From: Clostridium thermosuccinogenes
GTDB taxonomy: Bacteria > Bacillota > Clostridia > Acetivibrionales > DSM-5807
Direction of reading: 5' to 3'
DNA length: 64,000 bases
NCBI RefSeq assembly: GCF_002896855.1
Contig: NZ_CP021850.1
Coordinates: forward strand, 2,691,665-2,755,664
The number at the start of each line of letters is the position of its first letter. Position 1 is the first letter of the stretch. Of the stretch, positions 17,434 through 27,478 are shown piece after piece. The notes under the pieces are model-generated. The model ran no database searches. It saw only the letters and a list, made by a program, of their open reading frames with translations, and was not told where the DNA came from. Position numbers and translations under genes: made by a program.

Positions 17434-17664
17434 ATAAATCCTCCTTTTTTAGTTTTGATTGGTGAGATTATTCTTTGTAAACCTGAATAATGTAAGTTCT
17501 TGGCAGATGGTAAGCAGCGTAATAATTGATTTTAAAGCTTCAGTAATTACAGCATTATGGCATGACGGGAGCAACTAAGCCAATACTCACATACTCAAGC
17601 GTCAAAGATCCTTTAGTTTGTAACTTAGAAAAACATACATTAAACTTATAGATGGATTGTATTT

Positions 17665-17719
17665 AAAGTTAACGTTTACTTTCATTTTAATTATAAATAG
17701 TCACCTATTATCTTGTCAA
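17665..17719 (-). promoter_or_regulatory. Promoter and LacI-type operator of the sugar ABC operon
   Basis: Minus-strand TTGACA (17714-17719) and TATAAT (17690-17695) with an 18-base spacer. Just downstream lies the palindrome aaagttaacgtttacttt (17665-17682), symmetric at 16 of 18 positions around AACGTT. The site is placed to block transcription of the binding-protein gene. LacI-family regulators with a central CG recognise this kind of sequence, and the lacI-type gene next door shares the same motif upstream. Confidence 0.8.
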
Positions 17720-17815
17720 GCAATTTTTTATGGCTGATAGCATCCAGTTTGATACAAAGCCATATCTACGGTTTATAAATAAAAATCATGGAATATCCGC
17801 ATATTGATTAGATTA

Positions 17816-17870
17816 TTGACAAGGTATAAAATAATAAAGTATTATATTCCCCATAAGGTTAACGTTGTAT
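17816..17870 (+). promoter_or_regulatory. Promoter and operator of the LacI-family regulator gene
   Basis: TTGACA (17816-17821) and TATTAT (17840-17845) with an 18-base spacer, followed at 17855-17870 by aaggttaacgttgtat. This shares the GTTAACGTT core of the sites at 17665 and 19211 but is less symmetric. It suggests weak autoregulation. The transcript would have a leader of about 150 bases before the ATG at 18008. Confidence 0.7.
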
Positions 17871-18007
17871 AAAAATTCTCATTGTTTTATCCATCTACAG
17901 TGATTATGGGTAAAAAAAGTATCTGCTCAAAAATCATGTTTGTAAATAGGCTACCGGTGGATGATTTTTTAATAAAGCGATGAGGCGGTAATTTTGAGGT
18001 GATTATT

Positions 18008-19027
18008 ATGAAAAAGGTTGTTACAATGCAGGATATTGCAAATAAACTTAATGTAAGCTGTGTGACGGTATCAAAAGCACTTAATGACAAGGATGGGGTT
18101 AGTGAAGAACTGAAAAGCAAAATAAAAAAGCTGGCGGAGGAAATGGGATACCGCTACAACACCCATGCTAAATCCGTAAAAGAAGGTCTCTCATATAACA
18201 TAGGCATCATAGTGTCCGAACGCTTTATGGATATGAATGAAATAGGACGGCCGTTTTATATGAATTTTTATCAGCATATATCGAAAATGCTGGAACGACA
18301 TCAGTATGCCGGCATTTTGCACATTTTGACGCAGGAAGACGAAGAGAAAGCCCACTTGCCCAGAATATATTATGAGCAAAAGGTAGACGGTTTTATCATT
18401 CTCGGACAGGTGAGTAAAAAATACATTGAAATGCTGCAAAACATAGATATTCCGGTAATTTATCTCGACTTTTATGATGACCACATAGATACCGATTTGA
18501 TAGTTACCGATAATTTTTATGGAGCCTACCAGATAACTAACTACCTGATTCATAACGGGCACAGAAAAATAGCTTATGTTGGCAATATTTATGCCACGAG
18601 CAGCATACAGGATAGATTTTTAGGATATTACAAAGCACTGCTGGAGCATAGGCTAGAACTAGATATGAACTATATCATCAATGATCGGGACGAGTCTGGA
18701 AAGTTTATCGAGTTGGATCTGAAGGAAAAAAACATGCCTACGGCTTATGTATGTAATTGTGATCGAGTGGCTTTTAATCTCATCAGTAAATTAAACGAGA
18801 TGGGGTACAAGGTACCGGATGATATTTCGGTAGTGGGATTTGACAATGATATTTTTTCTACAATTTCGAATCCCAAGCTGACAACCGTAGAAGTTGATAT
18901 GCACGAAATGTCAAGGCTTGCAGTTGAGTATATCGTGAAAAAAGTAAGGAATAACGACTTAAAGTGCGGAAGAATATTGATAAAAGGAAAAATAATATAT
19001 AGGGATTCTGTAAAAAAAATAGAATAA
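18008..19027 (+). CDS. LacI-family transcriptional regulator of the manno-oligosaccharide locus
   Basis: About 339 residues. The N-terminal HTH is VTMQDIANKLNVSCVTVSKA, with hinge helix KIKKLAEEMGY. A periplasmic-binding-like sensor domain follows (NIGIIVSERF, VDGFIILGQVS, GHRKIAYVGN, VPDDISVVGFDND). Such proteins repress sugar genes until an oligosaccharide binds. GTG at 17999 is part of the GAGGTG ribosome binding site; the ATG at 18008, six bases after it, is the likely start. Promoters on both sides (ABC operon and epimerase operon) and its own promoter carry the same palindromic core, so it is the probable regulator of all three. Confidence 0.92.
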   Translation: MKKVVTMQDIANKLNVSCVTVSKALNDKDGVSEELKSKIKKLAEEMGYRYNTHAKSVKEGLSYNIGIIVSERFMDMNEIGRPFYMNFYQHISKMLERHQYAGILHILTQEDEEKAHLPRIYYEQKVDGFIILGQVSKKYIEMLQNIDIPVIYLDFYDDHIDTDLIVTDNFYGAYQITNYLIHNGHRKIAYVGNIYATSSIQDRFLGYYKALLEHRLELDMNYIINDRDESGKFIELDLKEKNMPTAYVCNCDRVAFNLISKLNEMGYKVPDDISVVGFDNDIFSTISNPKLTTVEVDMHEMSRLAVEYIVKKVRNNDLKCGRILIKGKIIYRDSVKKIE

Positions 19028-19030
19028 AGC

Positions 19031-19056
19031 AGATAAACGCCTTACCTTATCTTTTT
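19031..19056 (+). terminator. Possible terminator after the LacI-family gene
   Basis: AGATAA (19031-19036) pairs with TTATCT (19047-19052) and is followed by TTTTTGC. The stem is short, so termination may be partial. Confidence 0.4.
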
Positions 19057-19172
19057 GCTGTATATTACTTGTGTTTTATAGCTTGCAGCTTAAACTATAA
19101 AACTGCGTCTGTGATTAAGTATCATTTCACTCTGTTTTCATTATCCAATCCTAAACCAATAATATAGGATTA

Positions 19173-19226
19173 TTGACAGAATGTCTTAATCAAACTATAA
19201 TTTATTTATAACCTTAACGTTTAGGT
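19173..19226 (+). promoter_or_regulatory. Consensus promoter and LacI-type operator for epimerase/GH130, now cut off by IS110
   Basis: TTGACA (19173-19178) and TATAAT (19196-19201) are exactly 17 bases apart, a perfect vegetative promoter. The palindrome accttaacgtttaggt (19211-19226) covers the expected start site and is symmetric at 14 of 16 positions, with the same AACGTT centre and the same asymmetric positions as the site at 17665. The next plus-strand genes are the epimerase and phosphorylase, but an IS110-family element lies between. The promoter would now read antisense into the transposase. Confidence 0.82.
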
Positions 19227-19403
19227 AAATTTAATATTTTAGTTCAGACGGCTTTATTCCTAATCTAATAGGTTCATGTTCTATAATGCAATATCACACA
19301 TAGAGGTGAAATTAGTGTGAAAATAAAAAAGACCCGCGAAGGCCGCAACAAAGCAAGCCCTTAAGGAATACCTAGGACTGTGGATGAAACTGGAATTACA
19401 CTA

Positions 19404-20678
19404 TTAGTTTGTTATTGCCACTAGATCAGAAATATTCACAGTATACCCATTGGCTTGCAAAAATGCGATGGCCTGCTCAATACTTAGAGAATCCTGCTGA
19501 TTACGCTTCTTAGATTTCGCATTGTCATCATACAGCAATGGATTGAATGGCTCATTTTTAGAGAGCATGTGATAGATGCAGGTTAAAATCATTCTTGCGG
19601 TAGCAATAATAGCACGTTTGTGACCACGACGTTTTTTAATCGCTTCATAGCGGTTTTTGAAAACAGTGCAGGACTTGTCCTTTACAGCGGCATTAGCACA
19701 CTGGACAAGTAAAGGTTTAATGTAGACACCGGCGCGGCTAATACGGACACTTTTCTTCTTACCGGCACTTTCATTACTCTGGGGTGTAAGGCCAGCCCAG
19801 GAACAAAGATGCTTGTCCGAGGTGAAGACGGACATATCGGTTCCGATTTCTGAAAGAATAGCTGTAGCCGATGCCTGCTTAATACCAGGTAAAGTAGCGA
19901 TGATGTCAATTTGTTCTTTGAAAGGTAAAGATAGCTCGAGTATTGTAGCTTCCAGTATTTCGATGCATTTTTCAACGCTGTTATAGTGCTCATAGCATAC
20001 AGACAATTTTGCCGCTTGCTCCTTAGAGAATTTACCAGCAACGGCTTGTTCAATTTCATCCGATTTTTTCTTCAGACTTTTGTGGAGCATTGAAGAATAA
20101 TCAAAGTCGATGATATCAGGATTCTCTATCATGTGCTTAATAATTGAGGAAGCAGACTTGCCGAAGGTGTCGGAAACAACATTGGCAAGCATGATGTTTG
20201 AAACTGTAAGCGAATTTTGCACCCGGTTTTTCTCACTGGAAGAGACGTTGGTAAGTTTAGACTTGTACCGAATTAAATCCCGCAACTCCCGTATAGGCTT
20301 AGATGGGATAAAGCTACCTTTTACCAATGCATGCTTGTGTAAGTCAGCAAGCCAAATTGAATCTCGCTTATCGGTTTTCTTACCTGGGATATTTTTAACG
20401 TATCTCGGGTTTGCAAGGGTAATAGTGCAGAAATCCTCGAGCACGTTAAAAACAGGAATCCAGTACTTTCCGGTGGATTCCATACAGACATCTTTGCACT
20501 TGTTTTCTACTAACCAGTTGTTGAGAGCGATTAGATCATTTTTGAAAGTATTAAAACGACGTGTTTGATAGGAAGTAACATTTTTATCATTGGTGGTGGC
20601 AATAGTGGCAATTACAAACTTTTTGTGGACATCAATTCCACAACAGATGGGATAGACAATCTTAAGCATCAACCTCAC
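19404..20678 (-). CDS. IS110-family transposase (DEDD recombinase)
   Basis: A 424-residue transposase. The N-terminal RuvC-like DEDD domain shows CCGIDVHKKFVIATIAT, VCMESTGKYWIPV and KTDKRDSIWLADL. The C-terminal Transposase_20 domain shows LPGIKQASATAILSEIG and CSWAGLTPQSNESAGKKKS, with the catalytic Ser in the SNESAGK segment. IS110 enzymes insert by recombination guided by a structured RNA from the element's non-coding end. The gene appears intact, running from the start to the natural stop. Confidence 0.95.
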   Translation of the reverse strand: MRLMLKIVYPICCGIDVHKKFVIATIATTNDKNVTSYQTRRFNTFKNDLIALNNWLVENKCKDVCMESTGKYWIPVFNVLEDFCTITLANPRYVKNIPGKKTDKRDSIWLADLHKHALVKGSFIPSKPIRELRDLIRYKSKLTNVSSSEKNRVQNSLTVSNIMLANVVSDTFGKSASSIIKHMIENPDIIDFDYSSMLHKSLKKKSDEIEQAVAGKFSKEQAAKLSVCYEHYNSVEKCIEILEATILELSLPFKEQIDIIATLPGIKQASATAILSEIGTDMSVFTSDKHLCSWAGLTPQSNESAGKKKSVRISRAGVYIKPLLVQCANAAVKDKSCTVFKNRYEAIKKRRGHKRAIIATARMILTCIYHMLSKNEPFNPLLYDDNAKSKKRNQQDSLSIEQAIAFLQANGYTVNISDLVAITN

Positions 20679-20689
20679 CCTTGTAAATA

Positions 20690-20910
20690 TTTAGGGATGC
20701 AGGCATTGACTGTCCACTCAATATAAACAAGAGCTTTGTTTAAAACAAAGATTAGTGTTCGTGCTCGATGGCACACTTATTTGTACTTGAGAGAGCGAAC
20801 GGCACATGTTAATATACGGACAACTCAAAGTTTGGTTGTCACACTCACCTCCCCGTGCTCTGTAGTATACCTGCATACCCACTTATATTTTACTACAGAG
20901 GGTGGCTTAA
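20690..20910 (-). ncRNA. Candidate IS110 bridge (seeker) RNA region
   Basis: The non-coding 5' end of the element holds at least three hairpins: CTTTGTT/AACAAAG (20734-20750), GTGC/GCAC at 20761-20774 with weak outer pairing, and GACAAC/GTTGTC (20819-20840) with a 10-nt loop. In IS110-group elements this position encodes the bridge RNA, whose internal loops pair with target and donor DNA. The structures are visible; the assignment rests on position and on what is known of IS621-like elements. Exact RNA ends cannot be read from sequence alone. Confidence 0.5.
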
Positions 20911-20969
20911 GTAAAAATTTTTCATTCTATTTTGTGCCTTGAGCACAGCGAAAGGAATGTGATGTTAAT

Positions 20970-22211
20970 ATGACAGATTACCTATGCATGTATCAATCCA
21001 AAGTAAAAAAAGAACTGGTAACCAACATACTGCCTTTCTGGATTAAAAATGCAGTCGATTTAAAAAACGGAGGCTTTTACGGTTATATTTCCAATGACCT
21101 GGTAGCTGATGAAATAGCCGACAAATCAGTAATTCTTAATTCCCGCATCCTTTGGACATTTTCCGCTGCCTTTAGGTTATTGGGTGATGAAAAATATCTG
21201 GAGATGGCAAGGCGGGCATATGAGTACATACTAGATCATTTCTGGGACAATGAGTTCAAAGGAGTCTACTGGTCGGTGAACTTTAAGGGAAGACCATCCG
21301 ATACCAGGAAGCATTTATACGCCCAAGCCTTTACCATATATGCCTTTTCTGAATATTACAGGGCTACCGGAAAAAGCAGAAGTTTGGAGCTTGCAATAGA
21401 GCTTTTTCGGGCAATGGAAAAACATGGTTATGACAAAAAGTTCAAAGGCTATTTTGAAGCTTGCACTCGGGAATGGGAAATTGCGGAGGACTTACGCTTA
21501 AGCAGCAAAGATTTAAACGAAAAAAAATCCATGAACACCCACCTGCATATCCTGGAGGCTTACACAAATCTGCTGAGGGTATGGAATGACGATATTTTGA
21601 GAAATAAGCTGAAAGAACTCATTGAAGTCATTATTGAACATATTATTGACCCAAATACTCATCACTTTAAACTGTTTTTCGATGAAAGCTGGAATGTAAA
21701 AAGTGATTCAATTTCCTATGGTCACGATATCGAAGGAAGCTGGCTTCTGTGTGAAGCCTCTGAAGTGCTGGGCGATAAACAAGTAATTAAAAAAGTAAAG
21801 GAAGTTGCCGTAAAAATGGCACAAGCCACCTACGAAGAAGGTATTGATTGCGATGGAGGCATATTGAATGAGGCAAGCAGCCGTGGTTTTACAGATCTAA
21901 ATAAAGATTGGTGGCCTCAGGCCGAGGCAGTGGTAGGGTTCCTTAATGCCTACCAGCTGACCGGAAATGAGCATTTTTGGGATGCTTCTTATCGCTGCTG
22001 GCAGTTTATCGAGCAGCATATTATTGATAAAGAGCATGGTGAATGGTTCTGGGGAGTAAACCGCAAAGGTGATTTTCTAAAAGACAGGGAAAAAGCAGGG
22101 CCGTGGAAATGCCCCTATCATAACAGCAGAGCTTGCTTTGAGGTTATTTCACGCCTTGAAAGCTTGAACGATACATCTAGAAAAATAGATATGAAGGTGG
22201 TAATGAGATGA
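20970..22211 (+). CDS. Cellobiose 2-epimerase (AGE family)
   Basis: A 413-residue (alpha/alpha)6-barrel enzyme. Family motifs are [57 protein letters not shown] and [13 protein letters not shown], with catalytic His residues in GHDIE and PYHNSR. It epimerises the reducing-end sugar of beta-1,4 disaccharides (cellobiose to Glc-Man, mannobiose to Man-Glc). Its partner here, a GH130 mannosylglucose phosphorylase, completes the known mannobiose pathway. The start lies 14 bases after AAAGGA, so initiation may be modest. The genes overlap by ATGA. The upstream promoter has been separated from it by the IS110 element. Confidence 0.92.
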   Translation: MTDYLCMYQSKVKKELVTNILPFWIKNAVDLKNGGFYGYISNDLVADEIADKSVILNSRILWTFSAAFRLLGDEKYLEMARRAYEYILDHFWDNEFKGVYWSVNFKGRPSDTRKHLYAQAFTIYAFSEYYRATGKSRSLELAIELFRAMEKHGYDKKFKGYFEACTREWEIAEDLRLSSKDLNEKKSMNTHLHILEAYTNLLRVWNDDILRNKLKELIEVIIEHIIDPNTHHFKLFFDESWNVKSDSISYGHDIEGSWLLCEASEVLGDKQVIKKVKEVAVKMAQATYEEGIDCDGGILNEASSRGFTDLNKDWWPQAEAVVGFLNAYQLTGNEHFWDASYRCWQFIEQHIIDKEHGEWFWGVNRKGDFLKDREKAGPWKCPYHNSRACFEVISRLESLNDTSRKIDMKVVMR

Positions 22212-23422
22212 GCAAAGATATTTTTAACGAAAGGTTAAGCCTATTGGTAAAAAGGCACAAGGAGCTTGTGGAAAGAAAAAATGTAAAAGTTGAAGGAGGA
22301 AACGGCATATTTGACAGGTATAAATACCCTGTTCTGACTGCCGAACATACTCCTCTATTCTGGCGTTATGATCTTGATTACCGCTCAAATCCTTATCTGA
22401 TGGAACGCTTAAGTATTAACTGTGTCTTCAACCCTGGAGCCATTGAAATAGACGGTAAATTCTATCTTATTGCCAGAGTAGAGGGAGCTGACAGGAAATC
22501 ATTTTTTGCCGTAGCTGAAAGTGATAACGGTGTCGATAATTTCACATTTTGGGATTATCCAATTATAATGCCGGAAACTGATGAGCCTGACATAAATGTT
22601 TATGATATGAGGGTTGTCAAGCATGAGGATGGGTGGATTTATGGCTTGTTCTGTACCGAGAGAAAAGACCCTGACGCTCCAAGAACCGACACCTCCAGCG
22701 CTATAGCCCAGTGTGGAATTGCCAGGACGAAAGATCTTAAAGTCTGGGAGAGGCTCGATGATTTAAAAACGAAATCTCCACAGCAGCGCAATGTTGTGCT
22801 CCATCCCGAGTTTGTAAACGGAAAGTATGCTTTTTATACCCGTCCTCAGGATGGATTTATAGATACAGGTACAGGAGGTGGAATTGGCTGGGGCCTCTGC
22901 GACAGCATTGAGCATGCTGTGATAGATGAAGAAATCATTATAGACGACAGGCAGTATCACACTATCAAGGAGGTAAAGAACGGCCAGGGTCCGGCACCTA
23001 TCAAAACGAAAGAAGGCTGGCTGCATATCGCCCATGGGGTAAGAAATACTGCCGCAGGGCTGCGCTATGTGTTGTATGCCTTCTTATCAAGGCTGGACCA
23101 GCCGGAAAAGGTTATTTGCCGGCCTTCGGGTTATCTTATTGCTCCGGAAGGGGAAGAACGAGTTGGAGATGTGTCTAACGTGGTATTCTGCAACGGAGTT
23201 ATTGCAAGAGAAAACGGAGATGTATACATTTATTATGCATCCTCCGATACCCGGGTTCATGTCGCAACTACCACCATCGATAGATTGCTTGACTATGTCA
23301 AAAATACTCCGGAAGATCCTCTGCGTTCATATGCTTGCGTGGCCCAGCGCAATGCCCTCATATCAAAAAATCTTGAGCTTATTTGTAAAACCGATGATAA
23401 GCTGCTAAAAAGCCTGAAGTAG
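22208..23422 (+). CDS. GH130 4-O-beta-D-mannosyl-D-glucose phosphorylase
   Basis: A 404-residue five-bladed beta-propeller of family GH130, subfamily 1 type. Visible motifs are [26 protein letters not shown], the catalytic region [62 protein letters not shown] and the [23 protein letters not shown]-terminus. It cleaves Man-beta-1,4-Glc with phosphate to mannose 1-phosphate and glucose in the cytoplasm, saving ATP. Its start overlaps the epimerase stop (ATGA), so the two enzymes are coupled. Its length is usual for the family, and no signal peptide is present. Confidence 0.92.
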   Translation: MSKDIFNERLSLLVKRHKELVERKNVKVEGGNGIFDRYKYPVLTAEHTPLFWRYDLDYRSNPYLMERLSINCVFNPGAIEIDGKFYLIARVEGADRKSFFAVAESDNGVDNFTFWDYPIIMPETDEPDINVYDMRVVKHEDGWIYGLFCTERKDPDAPRTDTSSAIAQCGIARTKDLKVWERLDDLKTKSPQQRNVVLHPEFVNGKYAFYTRPQDGFIDTGTGGGIGWGLCDSIEHAVIDEEIIIDDRQYHTIKEVKNGQGPAPIKTKEGWLHIAHGVRNTAAGLRYVLYAFLSRLDQPEKVICRPSGYLIAPEGEERVGDVSNVVFCNGVIARENGDVYIYYASSDTRVHVATTTIDRLLDYVKNTPEDPLRSYACVAQRNALISKNLELICKTDDKLLKSLK

Positions 23423-23561
23423 AAAAAGTAAGAAAACACAGCACAAAGCAAAATATGAAAACATAGCATACGCCATTGGTGAGGGGTTGATATTCTGCCC
23501 AGGCAGTTTCCCCCTCCCCTTAATCAACTGTTTCAAGCCAAACTCGGTTTACAAGATAATA

Positions 23562-25277
23562 TTACATAACTTCGGAATGCTCTACGATCTGAAAAAATCC
23601 TACCATTTCGTCCAGCCTCTCCACACTTTTTCTATTTTCAATTATTTGACGCAGCACATCATCCGTTTGTGAAACGATATCTGCTATCTTTGCAGCTATA
23701 TCTGCATTACCGACCGCTCCTTCTCCTACAGAGGTTGCAATTTCGTCAATGGCATGCCTCATTATCTGAATTTTGCTATATATTTCCCCTGCAATATTAT
23801 TGATTTCTGTTATTACCTCCTGGACCTTATCTGCATCCTGAGCATACTGCAGGCTTGTATTGACAAGCATTTTGTAGTCCTTTAACACCTGATTGTCTAC
23901 AAACTCCAGAAGCGCTTTTGAATCCTCCACCACATTTTCCACTGCCTCTGAAACATTATTTATGATATCGTTAATTCTAGACACTGCATTTTTGGAGTTC
24001 GTGGCCAGTACCCTGATTTCATCTGCAACAACAGCAAATCCTTTTCCTGCCTCTCCTGCTCTGGCAGCCTCAATAGCAGCGTTTAAAGCAAGAAGATTGG
24101 TCCTGGATGTAATGTCTAAAATGGTTTTGGATAGCTCCCCGATTTCTTCAATGGCTTCTGTCCGTTTTATAGATTCTCTTAACTGGACATTGGTCCTATC
24201 ATAAATGTCCAGTGCATTTTGGTAGGATACGTCGGTCTCTCCCTTAAGCTTTTCAGCCCGCTGCTTAATTTCATCGGCAAGGTGCTCTCCCTGCAGTGTT
24301 CTTTCTTCCATATTCGAAACCTTTGATTCTATTTCGTATGTAAAATCTCTCATTTGCTCCGTAGACGCTGAGGTTTCTTCTATGCCGGAGGATAGCTCTT
24401 CTGTCGTTGCCGATATGACTTCTATGCCTTCATGAGCTTGTTCCATGCTTTTCAAAGACTTCTCAGTCATCACCTTTACATTTTCCGACTCTAGCTGAAT
24501 GGTCTTTATAATATCCGCAACTCTTTTTTGCATATTTTTTGCCGATTGAGCCATCATGCCCAATTCATCTTTCCGGTTTAAAAGCCTTTCATCAAACCGG
24601 AAATCGAACTTACCTTCTTCCATCATATGTAACCTGTCCTGTACCAATTTAATGCTTTTGGCTAAGACACTGCCGAGAATATAAGATATGATCATGCCTG
24701 CTGCAGCCAGAACTCCTGCAAATAAGACAATCATCAGTATTGTATTATCGATCTTTTTCGAAACTACATCCGTGTAAATGCCCACAGACCACATACCAAT
24801 GATTGCACCGCTGCTGTCCCTAATCGGTTCATAATATGTATGTACAGACTTACCTAAGACATCTGCTACACCCAGATACGGCTTCCCTTGGTTAATAACC
24901 CGCTCAGTGACTTCTTTAGCTGCCTGTGTCCCTATTATGCGTTGTCCATTCTCATTCACCACATTAGTTGCTGCTCTCATGTCATCTTGGAACACTGTGA
25001 GCAGCACTTCCGTTCCTTTTGTAAAATCATCAATTAATTCGTAGTTCTCGTTTATCTGCGCATTCCCTTTATAGAGTTTACCGTCAACAATAGACCACTC
25101 CCCATCATATACCCTGTCAAAAAGCCGCAGCCCCATATTGGAATAATTCTGTAGTTCTTCTCTGATTTCATAATAGACAAGATTGCTTATTTCCGATCGT
25201 GTAAATAAGACAATCGACAGTGCCAATGCCAGAATAACGCCAACTGATGAAAGGATTATTTTCCATTTAAACTTCAT
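23562..25277 (-). CDS. Methyl-accepting chemotaxis protein with single Cache domain
   Basis: A 571-residue chemoreceptor. Membrane helix 1 is at residues 6-26, followed by an extracytoplasmic sCache-like domain ([58 protein letters not shown]), helix 2 near 183-205 and a HAMP domain. The cytoplasmic signalling hairpin has the conserved tip [18 protein letters not shown]. It transmits ligand binding to CheA. The ligand is unknown; sCache domains often bind small organic acids. It has its own RBS (AGGGAGG), converges with the GH130 gene, and is not part of the sugar operon. Confidence 0.93.
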   Translation of the reverse strand: MKFKWKIILSSVGVILALALSIVLFTRSEISNLVYYEIREELQNYSNMGLRLFDRVYDGEWSIVDGKLYKGNAQINENYELIDDFTKGTEVLLTVFQDDMRAATNVVNENGQRIIGTQAAKEVTERVINQGKPYLGVADVLGKSVHTYYEPIRDSSGAIIGMWSVGIYTDVVSKKIDNTILMIVLFAGVLAAAGMIISYILGSVLAKSIKLVQDRLHMMEEGKFDFRFDERLLNRKDELGMMAQSAKNMQKRVADIIKTIQLESENVKVMTEKSLKSMEQAHEGIEVISATTEELSSGIEETSASTEQMRDFTYEIESKVSNMEERTLQGEHLADEIKQRAEKLKGETDVSYQNALDIYDRTNVQLRESIKRTEAIEEIGELSKTILDITSRTNLLALNAAIEAARAGEAGKGFAVVADEIRVLATNSKNAVSRINDIINNVSEAVENVVEDSKALLEFVDNQVLKDYKMLVNTSLQYAQDADKVQEVITEINNIAGEIYSKIQIMRHAIDEIATSVGEGAVGNADIAAKIADIVSQTDDVLRQIIENRKSVERLDEMVGFFQIVEHSEVM

Positions 25278-26345
25278 ACTAATTACCTCCCTGTTTTCTA
25301 GTTAGTAAAAATAAATTGCTTTTTGTAAATTCTGACATATTGTATTTATTAGGGGTTTCAAGCCTTTCCTATCAGATTTTTGTCCATCACTTTATTGCGT
25401 TAATTGGTTAAAGGCCTCGTTGCAAAATCCTGTTATTTTACAGGCCATAGGCCATAAAACTTTTTTGTGACTTTTCGAAATCTCATGGAAGGTCTTAACG
25501 GAACTTTATCCGGCAATACGGCTGACTCTTTTCAGGAAACCAGTGGTATGATCATTTTCCCGAATAATATTTAGCTTTTAAAGATATGCTATTTCCATTG
25601 TTTTGCAAAATAATTCAAACAATGTTGCCCAATAATCAAATCGTTAAGCCGAACTCATATCTCTATTATGTCCCCTTGCATACGATATACCCACTTTTAA
25701 ATGTTTTAAAACACTCCCATATTATCAAATTTATACTATATATTAACATGCTCATGATATAGCCACTTTTGCCTCTATAGCCTTTAAAAGCCTCCTTTGT
25801 GCCATTGAAGTGATTTTGAATCTGACACATATATAGCCTTTTTGCATTTTCACCGAAAGTGAAAGTTCGGCAGGAATATTCTGCTTGCTATAAATAATCG
25901 TCATATGTCTCACTTGGGATAATGGTTACTTTGACCTATAACTATAGGCTTAACGTTGCTATTATCATAATTATCCTTTAGTCACCCTAAAACCTGATGA
26001 AACCATAAAAGTTGATGTTTGCTTGGATTATAATTCGGACATAACAGTAGATGCATTTGTAAACGAAATCATGCCCCGAGAAAAAGGCACATTCGAAAAT
26101 ATTAAAATTGAAAAACGCACAGCATTCCATTTCCTTGCGTATGTCAATAAACAACAAATTGACGCTTTGTCTAAATTGAAAGAAGTAAAATATATCAAGC
26201 TGCCTGCAGTAAAGCAGCAAATTAGTACACTATAAATATAGTATTAAGCAAAATGATTTTCCGCTGAAATGAATATAGGAAAAGCACCTTTTGCCCCCTG
26301 CACTAATATTATAATCATATGCTACATAATAATAGGGGGATTTTT
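25278..26345. other. Long intergenic stretch with a gene remnant
   Basis: About 1.07 kb between the chemoreceptor and DUF2935 genes. Apart from the remnant at 25963-26235 and one isolated cttaacgtt (25948-25956) without palindromic flanks, I see no promoter, repeat or RNA that I can support. Confidence 0.5.
25963..26235 (+). pseudogene. Remnant of an unidentified protein-coding gene
   Basis: An open frame with protein-like composition, including VTLKPDETIKVDVCLDYNSD, ITVDAFVNEIMPREKG, ENIKIEKRTAFHFLAYVNKQ and QIDALSKLKEVKYIKLPAVK. It has no ATG and no ribosome binding site at any upstream position; the first possible initiator (TTG at 26023) would fall inside a strand-like segment. It looks like the C-terminal part of a longer, decayed gene. 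The family is not recognised. Confidence 0.35.
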
Positions 26346-27245
26346 ATGTTGACAAGAGAAGATTTTATAAGAACTTCTTTTGAAACAAATCTGTTTTTTC
26401 AGAGAATCATGAAGGAGCACTTATTTTTCATAGAAACCAATTTGCAGCCGGTGGTACCTGCTTACATAATGGAAGCCAGATCATTAAAGCAGGCTTTTGA
26501 AGAATTGTTGGCCGAAACGGTGCACTATGCTAATGGGAACATATCAAAGAGTGCTCTGATGTCTAATGAATTTGTTACCCCATATACAAAAAGGGCGGAA
26601 GAAGTTAATTCAATGCTGACCGGAGCAAGCCTTAATACAGGTATTACCGAAGCCGAACTTAGATTGTTCTGCGGCCCGAGTTATAGCTTTGGAAATTGGG
26701 CAAATATCGCATACTGTTTAAATGTCAAATCATTGAATCTGCTTTATAAAGTGATCGAATTTAAAAAAAGGTTATTGTCCATGGCATTGGAATGCAGGAT
26801 ATTTATTGCCTTGTATCCTGAAATGCTAAAGCATCTTATCCAGGAAGCAGAATATTACATGGAAATGCTGAGATGTCTTCAAAGTGGAACTCTTCCGAAA
26901 AAAGCATTGTGTGAAAAACTCAATTTCTGGAATCACATAATGGGAGAGCATGCAGAATTTATCGACGGAATGCTGGATCCGACAGAAAAGAACCTCAAGC
27001 ATACTGCCGAAAACACTGCAAAGAGATTCGAAAAATTAGTTGAAGATTGCATTAAATCAGCCGAAAACCAGATACTCAAAGAAAGCCTGCAGGCCACGGA
27101 AGGAATAAAAGATTATAAGATGGCGGCTACCATAGGATTATTACAATGTGAGATCAAATCCATCATTCCTCCGCTCCTGGCAGACCATGTGCTTCGGGAA
27201 GCCAATCATTACTTAAGGCTATTGGGCAGCCTGACAAAATCTTAA
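26346..27245 (+). CDS. DUF2935 protein (tandem ferritin-like four-helix domains)
   Basis: About 299 residues built from two related helical halves. The first carries FFQRIMKEHLFFIE and the second FWNHIMGEHAEFIDGMLDPTE, each with His/Glu spacing like ferritin-type metal sites. It ends LADHVLREANHYLRLLG. Family DUF2935 occurs in spore-formers; a metal-binding fold is known, but its function is not. AGGGGGA lies five bases before the ATG at 26346; the upstream ATG at 26319 has no such site. A paralogue lies at 51644-52579 with the same opening (MLTRE) and C-terminus. Confidence 0.85.
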   Translation: MLTREDFIRTSFETNLFFQRIMKEHLFFIETNLQPVVPAYIMEARSLKQAFEELLAETVHYANGNISKSALMSNEFVTPYTKRAEEVNSMLTGASLNTGITEAELRLFCGPSYSFGNWANIAYCLNVKSLNLLYKVIEFKKRLLSMALECRIFIALYPEMLKHLIQEAEYYMEMLRCLQSGTLPKKALCEKLNFWNHIMGEHAEFIDGMLDPTEKNLKHTAENTAKRFEKLVEDCIKSAENQILKESLQATEGIKDYKMAATIGLLQCEIKSIIPPLLADHVLREANHYLRLLGSLTKS

Positions 27246-27271
27246 ATGAAAATAAGGGCGCTAGTAATTTG

Positions 27272-27302
27272 GGCTATAGGGTTCAAAACTCTATGCCTTT
27301 TT
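27272..27302 (+). terminator. Terminator after DUF2935 gene
   Basis: GGC(T)ATAGGGTT pairs with AACTCTATGCC around a 3-nt loop with a single bulged T, and TTTTT follows (27298-27302). It ends the DUF2935 transcript 27 bases after the stop. Confidence 0.75.
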
Positions 27303-27478
27303 GCTTATAAGGTTCAGCATAACACCTTTTCACTAAATTCCAAATATTTACAAACAACACAACCGTCAAAATGCACCGAAGCCTATCGTTCAAACCTATC
27401 TATCAGTTTCAACAGTTTACGAAACACGCCTGAACTCTAATCAAAGGCAGGATAATTGGCTTTATGCCGGCATATGTC

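Larger units (their letters stand above)
19320..20930 (-). mobile_element. IS110-family insertion sequence (ends approximate)
   Basis: The element consists of the DEDD transposase gene plus flanking non-coding ends. IS110 elements lack terminal inverted repeats, so the limits are estimated. The short 3' end is taken as the G/C-richer stretch from about 19320, and the long 5' end as the structured stretch 20679 to about 20930. It sits between an operator-bearing promoter and the operon that promoter should serve. An empty-site copy from a related strain would fix the ends. Confidence 0.75.

Noticed and set aside
25940-25965. Fourth LacI-type operator (cttaacgtt)
   Set aside because: Only half of the palindrome is present and no promoter or intact gene lies next to it.
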